Assembly (NCBI GenBank): GCA_037951105.1 | Contig: JBAMJV010010061.1 | Location: 56,708-120,707, forward strand | Length of the DNA: 64,000 bases | Direction: 5' to 3' | From: Echinarachnius parma | Lineage: Eukaryota; Echinodermata; Echinoidea; Clypeasteroida; Echinarachniidae | Shown here: positions 1-12,896 of the stretch, piece by piece | How the letters are laid out: the number at the start of each line of letters is the position of its first letter | Numbering within the stretch: the first letter of the stretch is position 1 | Translations under genes and position numbers: made by a program | Notes under the pieces: model-generated | Seen by the model: only the letters and a program-made list of their open reading frames with translations | Told to the model about the DNA's origin: nothing | The model's database searches: none

Positions 1-39
1 CCTTTTTCTCCCATAGTTGGAATAGAAATGTTAAGGTGG

Positions 40-530
40 TATCTCACCGGGCTGGAGACTAGTTGGCGACTAGTTGGCGACTCAGTCTCCGCTGGTCGCG
101 GAGACGTCGCCGCGACGTCTCCTGGAGACTAGCCGGGTCTCCGGGGAGTCGCGGGAAAATCAAACATGTTCGATTTTCGACCATCAGTCGCGGAGACTAA
201 TTTTGTCCGCTACTGGGGAGACGTCACCACGACATCGCCGCGACCTACTGGAGACCAAGGCGACTGAGAGGATACGTTGCGGAGACGTCTCCGCGACACT
301 ACTTGACGTTGCTTGACCCACTTTAGAGACCACGTGTCTGAGTTCTTTATCATTTGGTACAGTTTGTTCCTGCTCCCATGGATACGTCGCGGAGACGTCT
401 CCGAGACTTCGCCTTGGTGAGATTGCAAACCATTTTCAGGTCTCCCGAGTCGCCGCGACTACCGCGACTGATCAGTCGCGGCAGTCGCGGCAGTCGCGGC
501 GACGTCTCCGTCGGTGAGATACGCACTTTA
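40..530. repeat. GC-rich array of imperfect palindromes
   Basis: This 0.5-kb block is much richer in GC than its surroundings. It is built from many variants of GTCGCGGAGACGTC and its complement, including full palindromes such as TCGCGGAGACGTCTCCGCGA near 95-120, 275-300 and 378-405, plus a run of GTCGCGGCA units near 475-500. Several short ORFs on both strands come only from the symmetric repeat. It looks like the core of a foldback element or a palindromic satellite; no clean ends or target duplication were found. Confidence 0.6.
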
Positions 531-1061
531 CTTGCCCAATCGGGCAACCAAACCAGACCATTTATGAAATTTGGCTTGCCCTTAACATAAAAACCAAAAC
601 CACCAAATGTCATTTTGAAACAAAAAATTTATCCTGCCCAACTGGGCAAACAAAATAAAAAGATAATTAATGTTTTTCTTTGTTTTGGGGCCATCCAGTC
701 CTGGTTTGGGGCAACATTTTTTTTAATTAAAATCAAGTCCAAACGGGTCACTTGGAAAAAAGAAAATTAATTTCTACTTCTAGCATTGCCTCTGATCAAA
801 TACTTTAAACAATCAATACATCATGTGCTCAGACATATGTTTTGCTTTTGTGTGAAAAATCCCCTTTGACTCAACTATGTTGCAATACCTGTTTTCCCCA
901 CTTACATACTAGTCTAGTTTCCACACTAAGATTGGATGATTGGCACATACTGTACATCTATACGTCTCTGCACTAACTTTATTTTTTACTTGTCCATTCG
1001 GGCAAGTAATTTCATGAATTTTCAGATTTCACTTGCCCAAAATATGAAATGTGGAAACAAA

Positions 1062-1454
1062 TTAAAGGGACTTAGTAACATTGTCCAAATCCTCAAAATC
1101 AAATTGGATTTCTAGCAGTTCCCTCATACCTTGTTGTATTCGTATTAACAATAAAAAGCATGGGACAGGTTTCGGTTTTTCAAATTTCCCTTTCGTTAAA
1201 AAGATATTTACGATTGAAGTGTTCAGATGTTAAATTATCCACTGGACCGCGAAAACCGTGTACAGGGTGAGTGCAATGAGTAGTGAATATCAATTCGCAT
1301 TTTTGCTCATTACTCAGCCGTGATATTTATAACGTCCATTTAACTTGAAATTTTCACACAACACCCTGTGGACATATCAGATAACAACAATATACATTGT
1401 ATCAACCACTCATCACTTTTTGCACTTGCCAACAAAGTTACTAGATGCCTTTAA
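1062..1454 (+). mobile_element. TTAA-ended MITE, copy 1
   Basis: A 393-bp element starts TTAAAGGGACTTAGTAACAT and ends in the near reverse complement (AAAGTTACTAGATGCCTTTAA). Similar copies lie at 5820-7133, 22787-23153 and 25235-25600, with fragments at 42037-42245, 50805-50969, 53278-53394, 55689-55803 and 56998-57055. TTAA at both ends of every full copy fits a TTAA-target (piggyBac-like) MITE, though TTAA could instead be part of the terminal repeat. No coding capacity. Confidence 0.7.
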
Positions 1455-2270
1455 CTTAGGAAAGCAAGGTAACTGGATTTGCTTGGCAAATGTCTTGGCA
1501 ACTGTATATTCTAGATGAGATTTACACTTTTTTCTCATAGTTGAATAAAAAAGGTTAGTTGCCAGATCAGGCACCCAAATTAGACTATTTATTAAGTTAG
1601 ACTTCCATGACCTCAATTTTCATACAAATAAAGAAAAAATGTAATATTGTTTTTTTTTTCATGATTTAATTTTCAATATCTTTCTGATTTTTAATATCCC
1701 TTTAAGCTAAATTCAAAAATTTCAAGAAAAAAAGAAGTCTCTGTTTAACTTTAAATCTAAAATGTGACTTTACATGTAATGTGTATATAGGGCTTATAAA
1801 TCACTAGTAACACTTGCCATATTGCGCGGTAGCAAATAAACGATAAGTAGAAGGTTTAGATTTATATTAATTTCAACAATACTGATCATTTAGTTTGGCC
1901 AATAAAGATACTTTCGGTAATTTTCCCAATACTGTTATTTGGCTTTAAAGTTAGTGAGTGATTAAGTGACATACATTGTAGTATAGAAAGTGGGGTCAAA
2001 GCAAGGAACATCGCAGATACATTACCATGTCCCCTTCTTAGACTTTATAGCTCAGTTCGGAGGCATAGCATAATTAAAGGGGTGACAAATCTTTCTTCTT
2101 TTTTTTTTTTGTACCTGTTTTTAATTGTTTTGATCAATTTATTGAGGAATTCATTGATATTTAATATTCAGAAAAATTATTACTTAGGCATATTTTATTA
2201 TTTAAAAGTAAAATGTTTAAACTTCATCACATGTAATCCAGTCTAGAAATGACAATTTGTTAATTGCATG

Positions 2271-2654
2271 CACATCTACTAACGTAAATGGTCCAGTTAG
2301 CTGGACCATTTACACGCAATACATGTTAATATACTGTGTATCAAAGCTATACTGGCTATTTGTACATTTACTATTGCGCAATCCAATTGATTGTTGTTTT
2401 AGGATGCCTCACTACGTCAAACAGATTGAAAATAATCTGGGTTTTTTTTCGACATTTTGGGGTCTTCAAAATGTCAACAGAGTTGATAATTATTAATCAA
2501 ATTGAATTGTGGATCACATTAACAAAAGTTGTTTTTAATTTGCTGGTAAATGGATGGAGGAATCAGCCGGCAAAAATATTTTTGTGCTGGATAGTGCAGC
2601 AAGCAGGAGAGGTTTTGCTTCGTACAACACAATGGTAATGTACCCAGATGTGTG
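2271..2654 (+). mobile_element. hAT-type MITE (CACATCTAC family), copy 1
   Basis: It begins CACATCTACTAACG and ends CCCAGATGTGTG. The internal hallmark TGGACCATTTACACGCAATA is shared with copies at 5450-5780 (inverted), 32617-32985 and 37427-37803. The flanks ATTGCATG and ATTGGAGG are an imperfect 8-bp duplication. Short ORFs inside are not conserved in frame between copies. Confidence 0.65.
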
Positions 2655-3181
2655 ATTGGAGGCTGGTTTTGCCGTCCCACATCAGACAAAGACTTACTGT
2701 GATGCAGATTTAGCCACAGGCATGTCCATGTGCGGGTATACAAGACTGAAGAGTATGCATATTATTTGCCAAAATGTACATTTTCTCTTAAGAATTAGAG
2801 AATATCCAAGCCAACCTTAAGCAAACCAGTGAAAAAATTACACAGGGTCTCAGTGCGATTTAGCCCCAGAAATGCCAAAAAGAGTCCCCGAAAATCATAA
2901 TTAAAAGGAGCCCTGGAAAATGTGCATAGAGTTCAATGCAAAACAAACTTTAGAGTGCCATTTTCAAGCATGCAAGCTTGAAAAGTAACCCCCGAAAAAA
3001 TAAATTCTAATTTTTTCCCTAAAGCAAAGTAGCAAACACAGTGACAAATGTCTTATCGAAATTTGATCTTTTGTCATTTTCAAAGGGGTGAATTTTGGGG
3101 TGACACCGTGATGCTTACTTGGAATTGCAATTATCATAATATTATTGCCCAGTTTATAAAATCTGCAATCTTGTGCAAAAC

Positions 3182-5096
3182 TAGTGCTGTAACCGATCAT
3201 CGGATCGGCATGCCGATCACGATCCGATCATACAAGATCGGACCGTTTTTGCCGATTTCCGATCATGCAGAAAAAATCGGAAGATCTGATCGGCAAAAAA
3301 AATAAATAAAATTTAAAAAAAAAATAATAAAAAATCTGTTTTTTTTCCTTTGGAAAATGATCCCCAAAAACATATTTTGGGAATATAAATGAATACCAAA
3401 GCAACATACAGTCAAACCTGTCTATAGCGGCCACTCAAGGGAAACTTCAAAAGTGGCCGCTATAGACAGGTGGCCACTATAGACAGGTTGGCGGCCATTT
3501 TGTTTTTTTAAGCACGTGTGTTTATAATATAAACATCAATACCATTACCACATGTAGCCCACACATGAACATAATTATAAACAACATTTACATGCATATG
3601 AAATAAAAGAACAGAACCTTGGAAACTTGTCTTATTTTTTTAGTACATTTGTGTGATTAGTGTTGAGAAAATAATGAAAAGTTTCATTATATGTAAACCT
3701 TCCGAAATAAATCTACCATCGTCGTCTGTTTGGCCGACTGTCGTTCGTTGTTGTCGAAGAAACAACTCTCGATCTCGAGCTCCCGATATGATGATGCAAT
3801 GCGCGCGCGCGCGATCGTGTGAATAGTTTTATTCTTTGCCTGAACAAAATGATGTTACGTAAAAAAAATATTTTTGATTGAAAAAAAAAGTTCTAGAAAA
3901 TACGACAATGAGAGCAAAAATGTATAAGTGTAGGAAAATATTTCATATCAAACTTCATTGATAAGTTTTTTCATTAAATAAAATGTTTCGCAAAGACAAC
4001 ACAAACATTTAAATGTACGAGGCTATACAAACCGGTTTAGATCCGATCCGGTCCGACCCCCAATGCGGTGAAAGTATGTGCATTGTGCATGCATGTGTGT
4101 GTTGCATGCATGCATGATCAAAGTCCCTGTCGCCGCAGCTCAGCGCAGCGGTAGCGCGCGGTCAGCGGCCGGCCAGAGCAGCTAGCACTCATCGATCGAT
4201 AAAAGATCACAACCACAGGTCTTACAATGCGTGCACGAACAATAACACGGATGTTCAGCCAGGGCTATGAGCGCGCGCTAATCCGTCTCAAGTGCGTAGC
4301 TCAGCTGAAAGCTAGCTAGCGATCGCTTCACGGAAACAATGAGTGAGTAAAAATAGACCAGTCGGCGGACGAGGTAAACAAAACAAACGGCCATTTTAGG
4401 CTTTTAAACTTGACATTCATTATTGAGGCGGCACTTTTCAAAAGCTACAGGGACAGGGTAGTTCTTCAGCCCTAGAGTAGACTATGGTTATATTGTTCGC
4501 TAAGCTTATGCGGCCAGCTCGCTTTCACGGCAAAGTATACCAGCTTCGCATCGGAAAATATCAAACTAGCACGCCCGCAGTTACGGCCAAACCGAACATT
4601 GATGGCCGCTACAGACGGTAAAAAAATGAGTTTGGGAAGCCAAAACAGTGGCCGCTGGCCGCGTTAGGCAGGTGGCCGCTATAGACAGTGTTTATAACAC
4701 TGTATTTTCCTCGGGGGGAATTCTATGTGGCCGCTAACGGCAGGTGGCCGCTATAGACAGGTGGCCGCTAGTACAGGTTTGACTGTATATCCATATGAAT
4801 AAGCCCAAGGTAATCTTGTATGGGTATGCTTTCATTTCAAACTGATTACCTCTCCTTTTACAAAATTACTCCCGCCGGTTCTGAGCTTAGTCCCATGTGT
4901 TTCTGAAAGGTTACGCCAAATTAATCACATGGGACTAAGCTCAGAATCGGCGTGAGTATAATTTTGTAAAAGAAGAGGTAATCAGTTTGAAATGAAAACA
5001 TACCCGTACAAGATTACCTTGGGCTTATCAATATGGATATATGTTGCTTTGGTATTCATTTATATTCCCAAAATGTGTTTTGGGGGGATCATTTTC

Positions 5097-5136
<40 letters not shown>

Positions 5137-5245
5137 TTTTTTGTAACCGATCATCCGATCCCGATCATCGATCCGATTTCGAAGATCGATAAAATTTTGC
5201 CGATCCGATCAAACGATCCGATCATCAAGGTCAGTTACAGCACTA
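3182..5245. mobile_element. Foldback hAT-type element with nested insertion
   Basis: Ends TAGTGCTGTAAC and GTTACAGCACTA are flanked by a perfect 8-bp duplication TGCAAAAC (3174-3181 and 5246-5253), as expected for hAT elements. The interior is a long palindrome with its axis near 4.91 kb: the right arm (about 4915-5245) is the reverse complement of 3182-3408 joined to 4786-4905. Arms are rich in GATCGG/CCGATC. Without the nested element at 3409-4785 it would be about 685 bp. No transposase seen. Confidence 0.75.
3409..4785. mobile_element. Nested pogo/Tigger-type element
   Basis: Terminal repeats CAGTCAAACCTG and CAGGTTTGACTG lie directly inside a TA duplication (3407-3408 and 4786-4787). 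The uninterrupted site survives in the opposite arm of the host foldback element, confirming insertion. Subterminal GTGGCCGCTATAGACAGG repeats occur at both ends. TIR and TA target fit the pogo branch of the Tc1/mariner superfamily. The roughly 1.4-kb interior has no transposase ORF, so it is non-autonomous. Confidence 0.75.
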
Positions 5246-5449
5246 TGCAAAACTAACGATCATCTAGTTTGGGCAAGAAAATACTTCCACTAGGTGACTA
5301 GCTATTTTTTTTAAATAATACTAGTCTAACTCAATGGGCCTGATCGTGGTTTAGGTCCCCCTCTCTTTGTCTGCAAGCACACTCTGTATACACATTTTAT
5401 TGGAGTGGGATTAGGTCCCCGTCCGTAATGAAATGAACGTAAGTGAATG

Positions 5450-5780
5450 CACACATAGCTACATTACAATAGCGTTGTGCAGAGATCACCCTCTTCCGCC
5501 TGCTGCACTATCCAACACAAAAACATTTTTTGTTGGCAGATTTCACCCTCCATTTACCAGCAAATGTAAAACAAACTTTCATTTAATGTGATCCACAATT
5601 CATATACTTGATGATGATGATAAAATGATTATTTCCTGTCCGTTTTCCTTACCGATGCATCCTAAAACTTAGCGTTCAACTGTTGAACGCTACAGTGTAC
5701 GAATGGGCGGTATGCTTATCTCCCACGTATTTGCATATATTGCGTGTAAATGGTCAGTATTTACTTAGTAGATCTATGTG
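5450..5780 (-). mobile_element. hAT-type MITE (CACATCTAC family), copy 2
   Basis: This inverted copy of the family begins CACACATAGCTAC and ends TAGATCTATGTG. A perfect 8-bp target duplication AGTGAATG flanks it at 5442-5449 and 5781-5788, the clearest evidence that the family transposes as a hAT-type MITE. Confidence 0.8.
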
Positions 5781-5819
5781 AGTGAATGGAGGGGGTGGAT
5801 TAAAGTAAGAGAATGGCAC

Positions 5820-7133
5820 TTAAAGGGACTTAGTAACATTGTCCAAATCCTCAAAATACAATTTTAATTCTAGTGGTTCCTTTATACCTTGTTGTATTCG
5901 TATTAACAATAAAATCATGGGACAGCTTTCGGTTTTTCAAATTTCCCTTTCATTACAAAGATATGTATGATTGAAGTATTCAGATAAGAAAATCTCCGGG
6001 CGAGATTTTCATCCCTGTACAAAGTGAATGCAGTGAGTTGGTGAATATCACCCAATATCACTTTGCATTTTCGCTCATTACTTGGCCATACCACACATAC
6101 ACTCATCGCCATTCACTTACGTGTTCGAACGTGCTGTTGACATGCACCACATCTTACACAAAATCATGCTACTTCAGTAAGCAGCATCATCACCATTATC
6201 GATCACAATCAGGCGCTAATATATTTGTTTTATGCATTAACTCACCATTTCACTCCAGATGGAACTTTCAAAATGAAAATTCTTGTCCAAAATGTGTAAA
6301 TTTACCTCATTTAGCGTTAACGTCGACGTGAATACCCGTTTCTAGCATGCTGACTGTGTTGTAATGGCGACTCGGTTTTTTCTGGTTCGTGTCCGAGTGC
6401 GCTCGCTACGCTGCAATTACGTACATGCGACACAATGCATTGCATAGCGATGTTTAGTTACGTGACGCTGCCACTGTGCACTCTCTTCGAGTGTCGACCA
6501 TTCGAGATCGGATGTTGATCTTCCATCAAGACGTTGACTATTAACGCCGTAATTATGTGAACCAATGTCATCACGCTCTGCTACCAACATACATTCATGT
6601 GACTAAATGATTACGCCTTGTAAAAAGACTAGTTGAACGAACTTTCATGTTTACATGTTATCACATGTTTACATGGTTATGCCATAGCCAGCCATAGCTG
6701 GCGCGTGTACAGTCGGCCTTTTCCTGCCAATTCCCGAAGGAAGACGGACGCACCAAAATTTTGCCGCTGAAAATGCAGATTTGGTGAGCATAGCAGAACG
6801 TATTTTGATTAAAATTTGTATAATAAAAAATGATCAAATGTTGCACTATGCAACTATATATAGCTGGAGCGCAAAAGAAGTGAGAAAGAGAAGGTATGTG
6901 AGAGAGAAAAATCGGAAAGGTAGCTTCGACCACGATAAGCACTAGTGTAAGGTAAATGGTTACTGTATGTATATACAGAACCATCTTACAGTGTAGATGT
7001 GGGCCATACATTGTCCATTTGACTTGAAATTTTCACACAATACCCTGTGGACATATGAGATAACAACAATATACATTGCATCAACCATTCATCAGTTTTT
7101 GCACATCTCAACAAAGTTACTAGATCCCTTTAA
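5820..7133 (+). mobile_element. TTAA-ended MITE, copy 2, split by an insertion
   Basis: The left half (5820-6091) and right half (7002-7133) align to the two halves of the other family copies. The extra 0.9 kb between them is the element at 6092-7001. Ends are TTAAAGGGACTTAG and CTAGATCCCTTTAA. Confidence 0.75.
6092..7001. mobile_element. hAT-type insertion inside a MITE
   Basis: A 910-bp insertion is flanked by an exact 8-bp duplication GGCCATAC (6084-6091 and 7002-7009). Its ends CACACATACACT and AGTGTAGATGTG form an imperfect terminal inverted repeat resembling that of the short hAT-type MITEs in this window. The ORFs inside (for example 6661-7011 on the minus strand) resemble no known family. 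Confidence 0.7.
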
Positions 7134-7675
7134 CTAATGATATCACTTTTCATTATTTAAAGTTATGTTGTTTTGCTTTCAAAATCGGTCATTCTGCGCC
7201 ATTACCAGCTAGAACAATTTGCCTGCAGTGGGTATTATAGTGTCAGTCACGTCAGTAGCTGCTAGCGATAGCGGCAGCTCCGCGGACGCTCCCCCCGGTT
7301 TACGGCGGTTGCTTCAACTACAACTTGCCCCTGCTGCACTGCACAATTAGTCCATTACAGTCCCACATACTTATTTCTATGTAAGTATATTTCACATATT
7401 TTTAACAAATAAGTCATGTTCATAGGCGATATAGGGTTCAAATGAGTGATTAACTTGTGGAATGTATAAGTTTCAATGCTTCAAAACAATATCTAGAAGT
7501 TTTCTTATCATAAAAGGGGACAAAACATAATAAATACCCTCGTACAAAAAACTTGATCAAGCGGCCGACAAAGAAATCCAAGATGGCAGCCTCCATGGAC
7601 CGACATGCTTATCGTAACTAAATTGGATATAACTCGTAGAAACAGAAATCACAATCAAAGCACAGTTAACTTTCA

Positions 7676-7780
<105 letters not shown>

Positions 7781-8029
7781 CTAACGTTTTCCACTTTTGA
7801 GCGATGAGCAAGACTCACTGATTACACGGTATTTCGACAAGAGATGGCGTTATTTTACAAAACATAAAACTTGACTACCCAAACACCAGCCTAAGAATCA
7901 ACAAAATGATTGGGAAACTGGTATAAGTTCGGTGTACTGCAACCACTCCATTAATTTTCTCCCAACAAAAATTACTTGATGAACATATTGAAAAAAATTA
8001 CTGACTAAACATCAGTAACACTGCCCTTT

Positions 8030-8440
8030 CCCTCTCCATCCTTTTGTATTATATAAAATGAACCTTGAACCTTGAACCTATATATTTCCTCCTTCTCTCC
8101 TTTTCAAATATCAATCTATCCCTTTTGTAAATCTTTTTCCCACGTTTAATAATTTTTAGTCTTATAAGGTAGTTTCACTTTTTAAAATGTTTCAAAGTAA
8201 TTAAAACATTGATGTATTATATTTTCTCTGGGGACCTTGCTCTAACAAGCCCAGCTTATTTAAGGTCTCCTCTTTCTTTCATGACTTGTGCAGAAGAACA
8301 CGTTTGGGTTGTATATTGACTAAATATTGCACTTCAAATTACGCTTATACTGATAATTTGTTCTTCCTGTTACTTATTTGATATTCTATGTACAAATGTT
8401 TTGTGAAAGAAGGAAATAAAATGAACCTTGAACCTTGAAG
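8030..8440 (+). mobile_element. Possible non-LTR retrotransposon 3' end
   Basis: The sequence resembles an untranslated retrotransposon tail and ends in AATAAAATGAACCTTGAACC; the same tail (ATAAAATGAACCTTGAACC) stands near 8055. Short A-rich tails with a direct heptamer-like repeat are common at 3' ends of animal non-LTR elements. No reverse transcriptase remains. Low confidence in class. Confidence 0.35.
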
Positions 8441-8508
8441 ACAGGTGTAAGGGGTGGAGGATGCAGCAGGGATTCAGTCATCCTCCCCCCCCCCCCCCCC
8501 CCCCCCTT

Positions 8509-9765
8509 CACAGTGGAGTCGATCCGTTTTTGCGATTGGGAGGGGGGGGGGAATTTTCTAGACACCCGGTGAGAGAGCATAGAAACCCCATATTGGCATG
8601 CCAAAAATGTGAAGACTAAGGGGGGGGGGGGGGGGCAGAAAATGGTTTTCAACCAAATGACACCCCAGCTGCAGAGGCTATTGGATTTTATCCGTTTAGA
8701 ACTGTCAAGATGACTTTGTATATGAATAGAAAGTATTTATTACAAACAAAATATAATCTGCACACATTGAAAGCGTATATTATATTGGTGATTATATTGA
8801 TGGTTAAAAGCCCTGAAAGGGTTGAGTCAAGGGGCACCTACATGGGGGCCTAAACAGAGGTCGAGGGGGCAGAGGAAGCTTTCAGACATTTAGAACTGCT
8901 ATAATGTGGGATAAAATTGTATAAAATAGTGAATATATTCGTAGCTTATTTTAAAGGGAGGACATCTGAAAGAGTATAATAGAAGGGCTTTATAACAGCA
9001 GCCTAGTGGGCACATCAGGCCCCGAAAGCTTGTTGATATTAGCACTTATGAAATCAAAGATGTTTCATTATAAGGGACACAAATATCAATTTGAATCAAT
9101 AGAAGTTTAATTTATGAGCTTTGCCCAAATTTTGAAAATACGTGGATTTACCTTGTTGGGGGTCCAGGGGGGCGGAGCACCCGGAAGCTTTTAGATTTTT
9201 GCATTTTAGCACTCCCAAGCGGGGGTTTAAAAGGTATGTAAAATAGTGAAACTTGTTTGGGGTTTATATAGCGTGCATGGCAATGCAGTAGCGAGGAGGC
9301 TTGCATGGGAGTGTGTCCAGGTGCTCCTGTACTAGAATTGATGGGGTCTAGGGGATTGAGCCCTCGGAAACTTTTAGAATTCAGCAATTTAGAACTCTCA
9401 AGCCCTTACATATAACCCTTACATATAAGAACACAGCGTTCTTATATGTAAGGGTAAATATGTGTATTTTGTCAAGCGATTTTACAAGTATATAGTCGGC
9501 GTGCCATAAATATACTATGCCCGATAGTCTATGGGTGGGGAGCAGGAGCAGACTTTGATATGGCCCCAGTAGAGGGTTCGGGGGACGGAGCCTCTTGGGA
9601 TTAAGGATTTTAGCGATTTCTTACTCTTTGTTTTAACCAAATGACACATACATTAGACAAACGACATGCCTTTTCTCGACCAGAATTTATACATGACCAC
9701 TACAGCTATGATATGTTTGCCCCCCAAAAATTATTTTCATTGGGGGGGGGGGGGGGGGGCCATTG
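8509..9765 (+). mobile_element. Old, diverged copy of the CAGGGGCGTCGATCC hAT family
   Basis: Segments align in order with the intact element at 10898-12033: the GTCGATCCGTTTTT start, GAGAGAGC...CCCCATATTGGCATGCC, GGGGGTCCAGGGGGGCGGAGC, AAAATTGTATAAAATAGTGAA and the final CCCCCCAA...TTGGGGGG. Some internal blocks occur twice, so this copy is rearranged or duplicated. No coding potential. Confidence 0.55.
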
Positions 9766-9768
9766 CAG

Positions 9769-9913
9769 GAGCCCCATTGCAGAAAGATTTTCACTTAATT
9801 GCAAGTCAGATCATGTGACTAAATGTGCAAATCTGATTGGTTCAATTGTGCATATTTTCGGACTTGCAATTAATTGTAACAACCAATTGCAACTTTTTAC
9901 TGCAACGGGGCCC
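9769..9913. mobile_element. Foldback MITE (GGGCCCCGTTGCAG family)
   Basis: GCCCCATTGCAGAAAG at the left pairs with CTGCAACGGGGCCC at the right. The middle is AT-rich and contains CTTGCAATTAATTG palindromes. Related copies are at 17489-17654, 20005-20170 and 23783-23885. Confidence 0.6.
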
Positions 9914-10258
9914 TTAGCTCTTTAAAATGAGGTTCTACTGTATATACCAATCCACATTCTAGGCAATATGTAATCAAAAAGATAAAATATATTTTGTAGA
10001 GAATCATTCGGCATAAAACCCTGTAAATATATATTTAAATAATCACGTTTGTAAATATTGTAAATACGTTGTATTTAAATTGCCCCCAAAATTTGAAATC
10101 TAGTTGTAATAATCGTAACAAATTGTAAAATAATTGTAAAATTGTAAAATTGTAAAGTAATTGTAAAAAGGACTGGCCTCGACTAGCACTATCGCTGATC
10201 CTTTTAACCAACAATGAAGTCATATAAATGTTATTATCATATTGTGATTTATGTTATA

Positions 10259-10814
10259 CAGGATGGCCCCCCAAAAAACGGGCACTTCCCAAAATATAGT
10301 AACAACATGATAATCATGTTGTTACTATATTTTGGGAAGTGCCCGTTTCGGATAGGGTGTCTTTTCCAATGGAAAACGATACCAAGAACAGTAATTTTGG
10401 TCGTGTAGTTTTAGGGTGCTCTGAGTGACACCATGTCAGGTTCCCATTTGTCAAATTTTTACCAAGTCAGTGCGTGATAAATCGCACTTACTGCCCGTAT
10501 AGCATCGAACAACCATGCCTATCCTCTCGGCACTCAGCTGAATGCACACTAACAATAGCGCGCGTATTGCTCGTTGTTCAATGCTATGACGGGGAGTAAG
10601 TGCGATTTATCAGGCACCGACTTGGTAAAAATTGACAAAAATGGGAACCCGACATGGTGTCACTCAGAGCGCCCTAAAACAAAAACTACACGACCAAAAT
10701 TACTGTTCTTGGTATCGTTTTTCATTGGAAAAGACACCCTTTCCGATGGATATAATCATTTTGTTACTATATTTTGGGAAGTGCCCCGTTCCATTTTTTT
10801 GTTGGGCCACCCTG
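10259..10814. mobile_element. Mariner-type MITE (CAGGRTGGCCC family), intact
   Basis: Ends CAGGATGGCCCCCCAAAAAA and TTTTTTTGTTGGGCCACCCTG lie between TA dinucleotides (10257-10258 and 10815-10816), the Tc1/mariner target. Inside are a perfect hairpin centred near 10313 (GGGCACTTCCCAAAATATAG and its complement) and a second foldback around CGATTTATC. Other copies are at 61616-62188 and, as a 3' half, 23497-23779. No transposase. Confidence 0.75.
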
Positions 10815-10897
10815 TATTGTAAATGATATTTTTGTTTGGTAAATAAATTTCATTTCAATTTCATTTCATAAAAACTCCTCCCTAACACACTTCAATA

Positions 10898-12033
10898 CAG
10901 GGGCGTCGATCCGTTTTTTATATTGGGGGGGCGAAATTTGAAATTTTTCCAGAGTGACCACTGAGAGAGCTAAAAGCCCCACATTGGCATGCCCGAAAGT
11001 TTTATTATGCGCTCATTGAAAGTGTCTTGATGGCTCGAAGACCTGATTTTGGGGGGCACCCACATTTGGGGACAATAATTGGGGGTCCAGGGGGCGGAGC
11101 CCCCGGAAACTTTTAGATTACAGAAATTTGTAACTCCTATCATGGGTGTTAAAATTGTATAAAATAGTGAACCTATACTCGTAACGTATTTTTAAAGGGC
11201 ATAGCGAGGAAAAGATTGAGCCTTGCATGAGATGGATCCACGTGATCCTGTATACTATAGAGCCATCGATATATTCTAGGGCATTGGGCTCACATGAAAC
11301 TAAGCAAGGGCGTCAACAACTTCTCAAAACAGAAGGGGAGACATTGCGAGGAAGCGAAGCGACCGAGCGGGGGAGGGTGTGGGAGGGGGTGTCCCCCTCC
11401 CACAGTAGGGAGCTTTTGTATTTTTGGGCGTTAAATTGTGCGATTTGGGGCACACCTGAGACAGAAATTTCACGTAATATAAAGTATATAAGTATGGAAC
11501 CAAACATACATAATGACAAAGGGAGGGGGACAATCTCCTCCACTTTCAAATGTGGAGGGGACATGATAATTATTCCAATAATATTATGATTTGCGTTCAG
11601 CACATATGGACCGAATTGACTGAAATATATATTTCAAATTATTTTATTTTCTGTGACGATGGGCTATCTATAGATGAGGGTTTAATTAACTTCGTTTGAG
11701 GTGTGCGTTTGAGAAATTACACTGCCCAACACATTTCGAAATGTGAGTTCCCGGAACCAAAATGAAACTTGCAATATGAGAAACTGTATGCGCGCGAAGC
11801 GCGCGGCAAAACAGAGATTTACAGTCCTTTTCAAACTAGAAAACGGCTATTTTGAAGATTAATTATTGATAAATGTGTATTTCCCCTCTTTGGCATTATA
11901 TCACTTAATTTTGTTCTTCCTCATTTTCGGAATTATTGGGGGGGCGAAATGATATGTTCGCCCCCCCAATATTTGTATTGGGGGGGGGGGGGGGGCGACC
12001 GCCCCCCCTGCCCCCCCAGGATCGACGCCCCTG
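10898..12033. mobile_element. hAT-type element, CAGGGGCGTCGATCC family, copy A
   Basis: A 1,136-bp element with perfect terminal repeats CAGGGGCGTCGATCC and GGATCGACGCCCCTG. An exact 8-bp duplication CTTCAATA flanks it (10890-10897 and 12034-12041). Terminus and duplication length are diagnostic of hAT. The interior has G/C homopolymer tracts and ORFs (for example 11227-11589) that resemble no transposase, so it is non-autonomous. Copy B is at 59862-61030. Confidence 0.85.
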
Positions 12034-12693
12034 CTTCAATACAGACATTTGTATAATAATAAATCAGAAATCAGAAATTCAATAATGGACTGAAAAACAA
12101 ACGTTTGTGCATTGTGATATAAGCATTGCCGATAAGACAAAGAGCTTTTTATTAGTATTTGCCATATGACATGTGATGACATTACATGATTTCAAGACAT
12201 AAATCATTGAGATAACTATGAACACGTTCAGTACGATACACAATTCTACACCAACTATTACATACATATTACCTAACGCACATTTCTAATGTGACACCGT
12301 TATTTTATTTCAAAACCCTGTACATGTATACTCTTCACCAAGAGGGGGGTAGTAAAAACAAAAAAAGTATTTAACCCTAGAAGACCCAAATGAATTTCCA
12401 TCCAGTGCCAAGGTACTAGTCCATTAGTGCAAACTTAGTTGTAAGACAAATATTTGAAAGGAAATTTGATGATAGACATTAAGATCATTTTTTCATCACT
12501 TGAACAAGAAACATCCCCATTTAAAGAGCAGCTAGGGTGTACACAGAATTGAATTGAACCACCTGTGCAATACAATGCCACCACACTATATTACGGTATT
12601 ACCATTGTGCACAGTCATGCATAAAGTAGTCCAGTGGAAGCTTGCAGTCATGCACAAGGCAAGCATGCATGCAATCACATGGCACTTTGGGAG

Positions 12694-12773
12694 TTAACCC
12701 GTTCCCTACGAGTTTAGAAAATCCCCATAGACTTTGTACACAACCCACTTGGTTCCTGTGGTCAAGGGGTTAA
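12694..12773. mobile_element. 80-bp TTAACCC foldback element
   Basis: TTAACCCGTTCCCTACGAG at one end pairs imperfectly with GGTCAAGGGGTTAA at the other. A second copy of the same size and sequence lies at 18975-19053, where CGTAGTCAATGGGTTAA is better preserved. It is a very small palindromic repeat with TTAA at both ends. Confidence 0.55.
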
Positions 12774-12896
12774 GATAATATTGAGAACTGGTTATAAAAT
12801 TTTCTTTAGTAATGGACAGTTTCAGGTTTGTGTTTTCAAGTCAACTTACCTTGAAATTACCTAAATATATAAATTTGTTCACATAGAACACTATTT

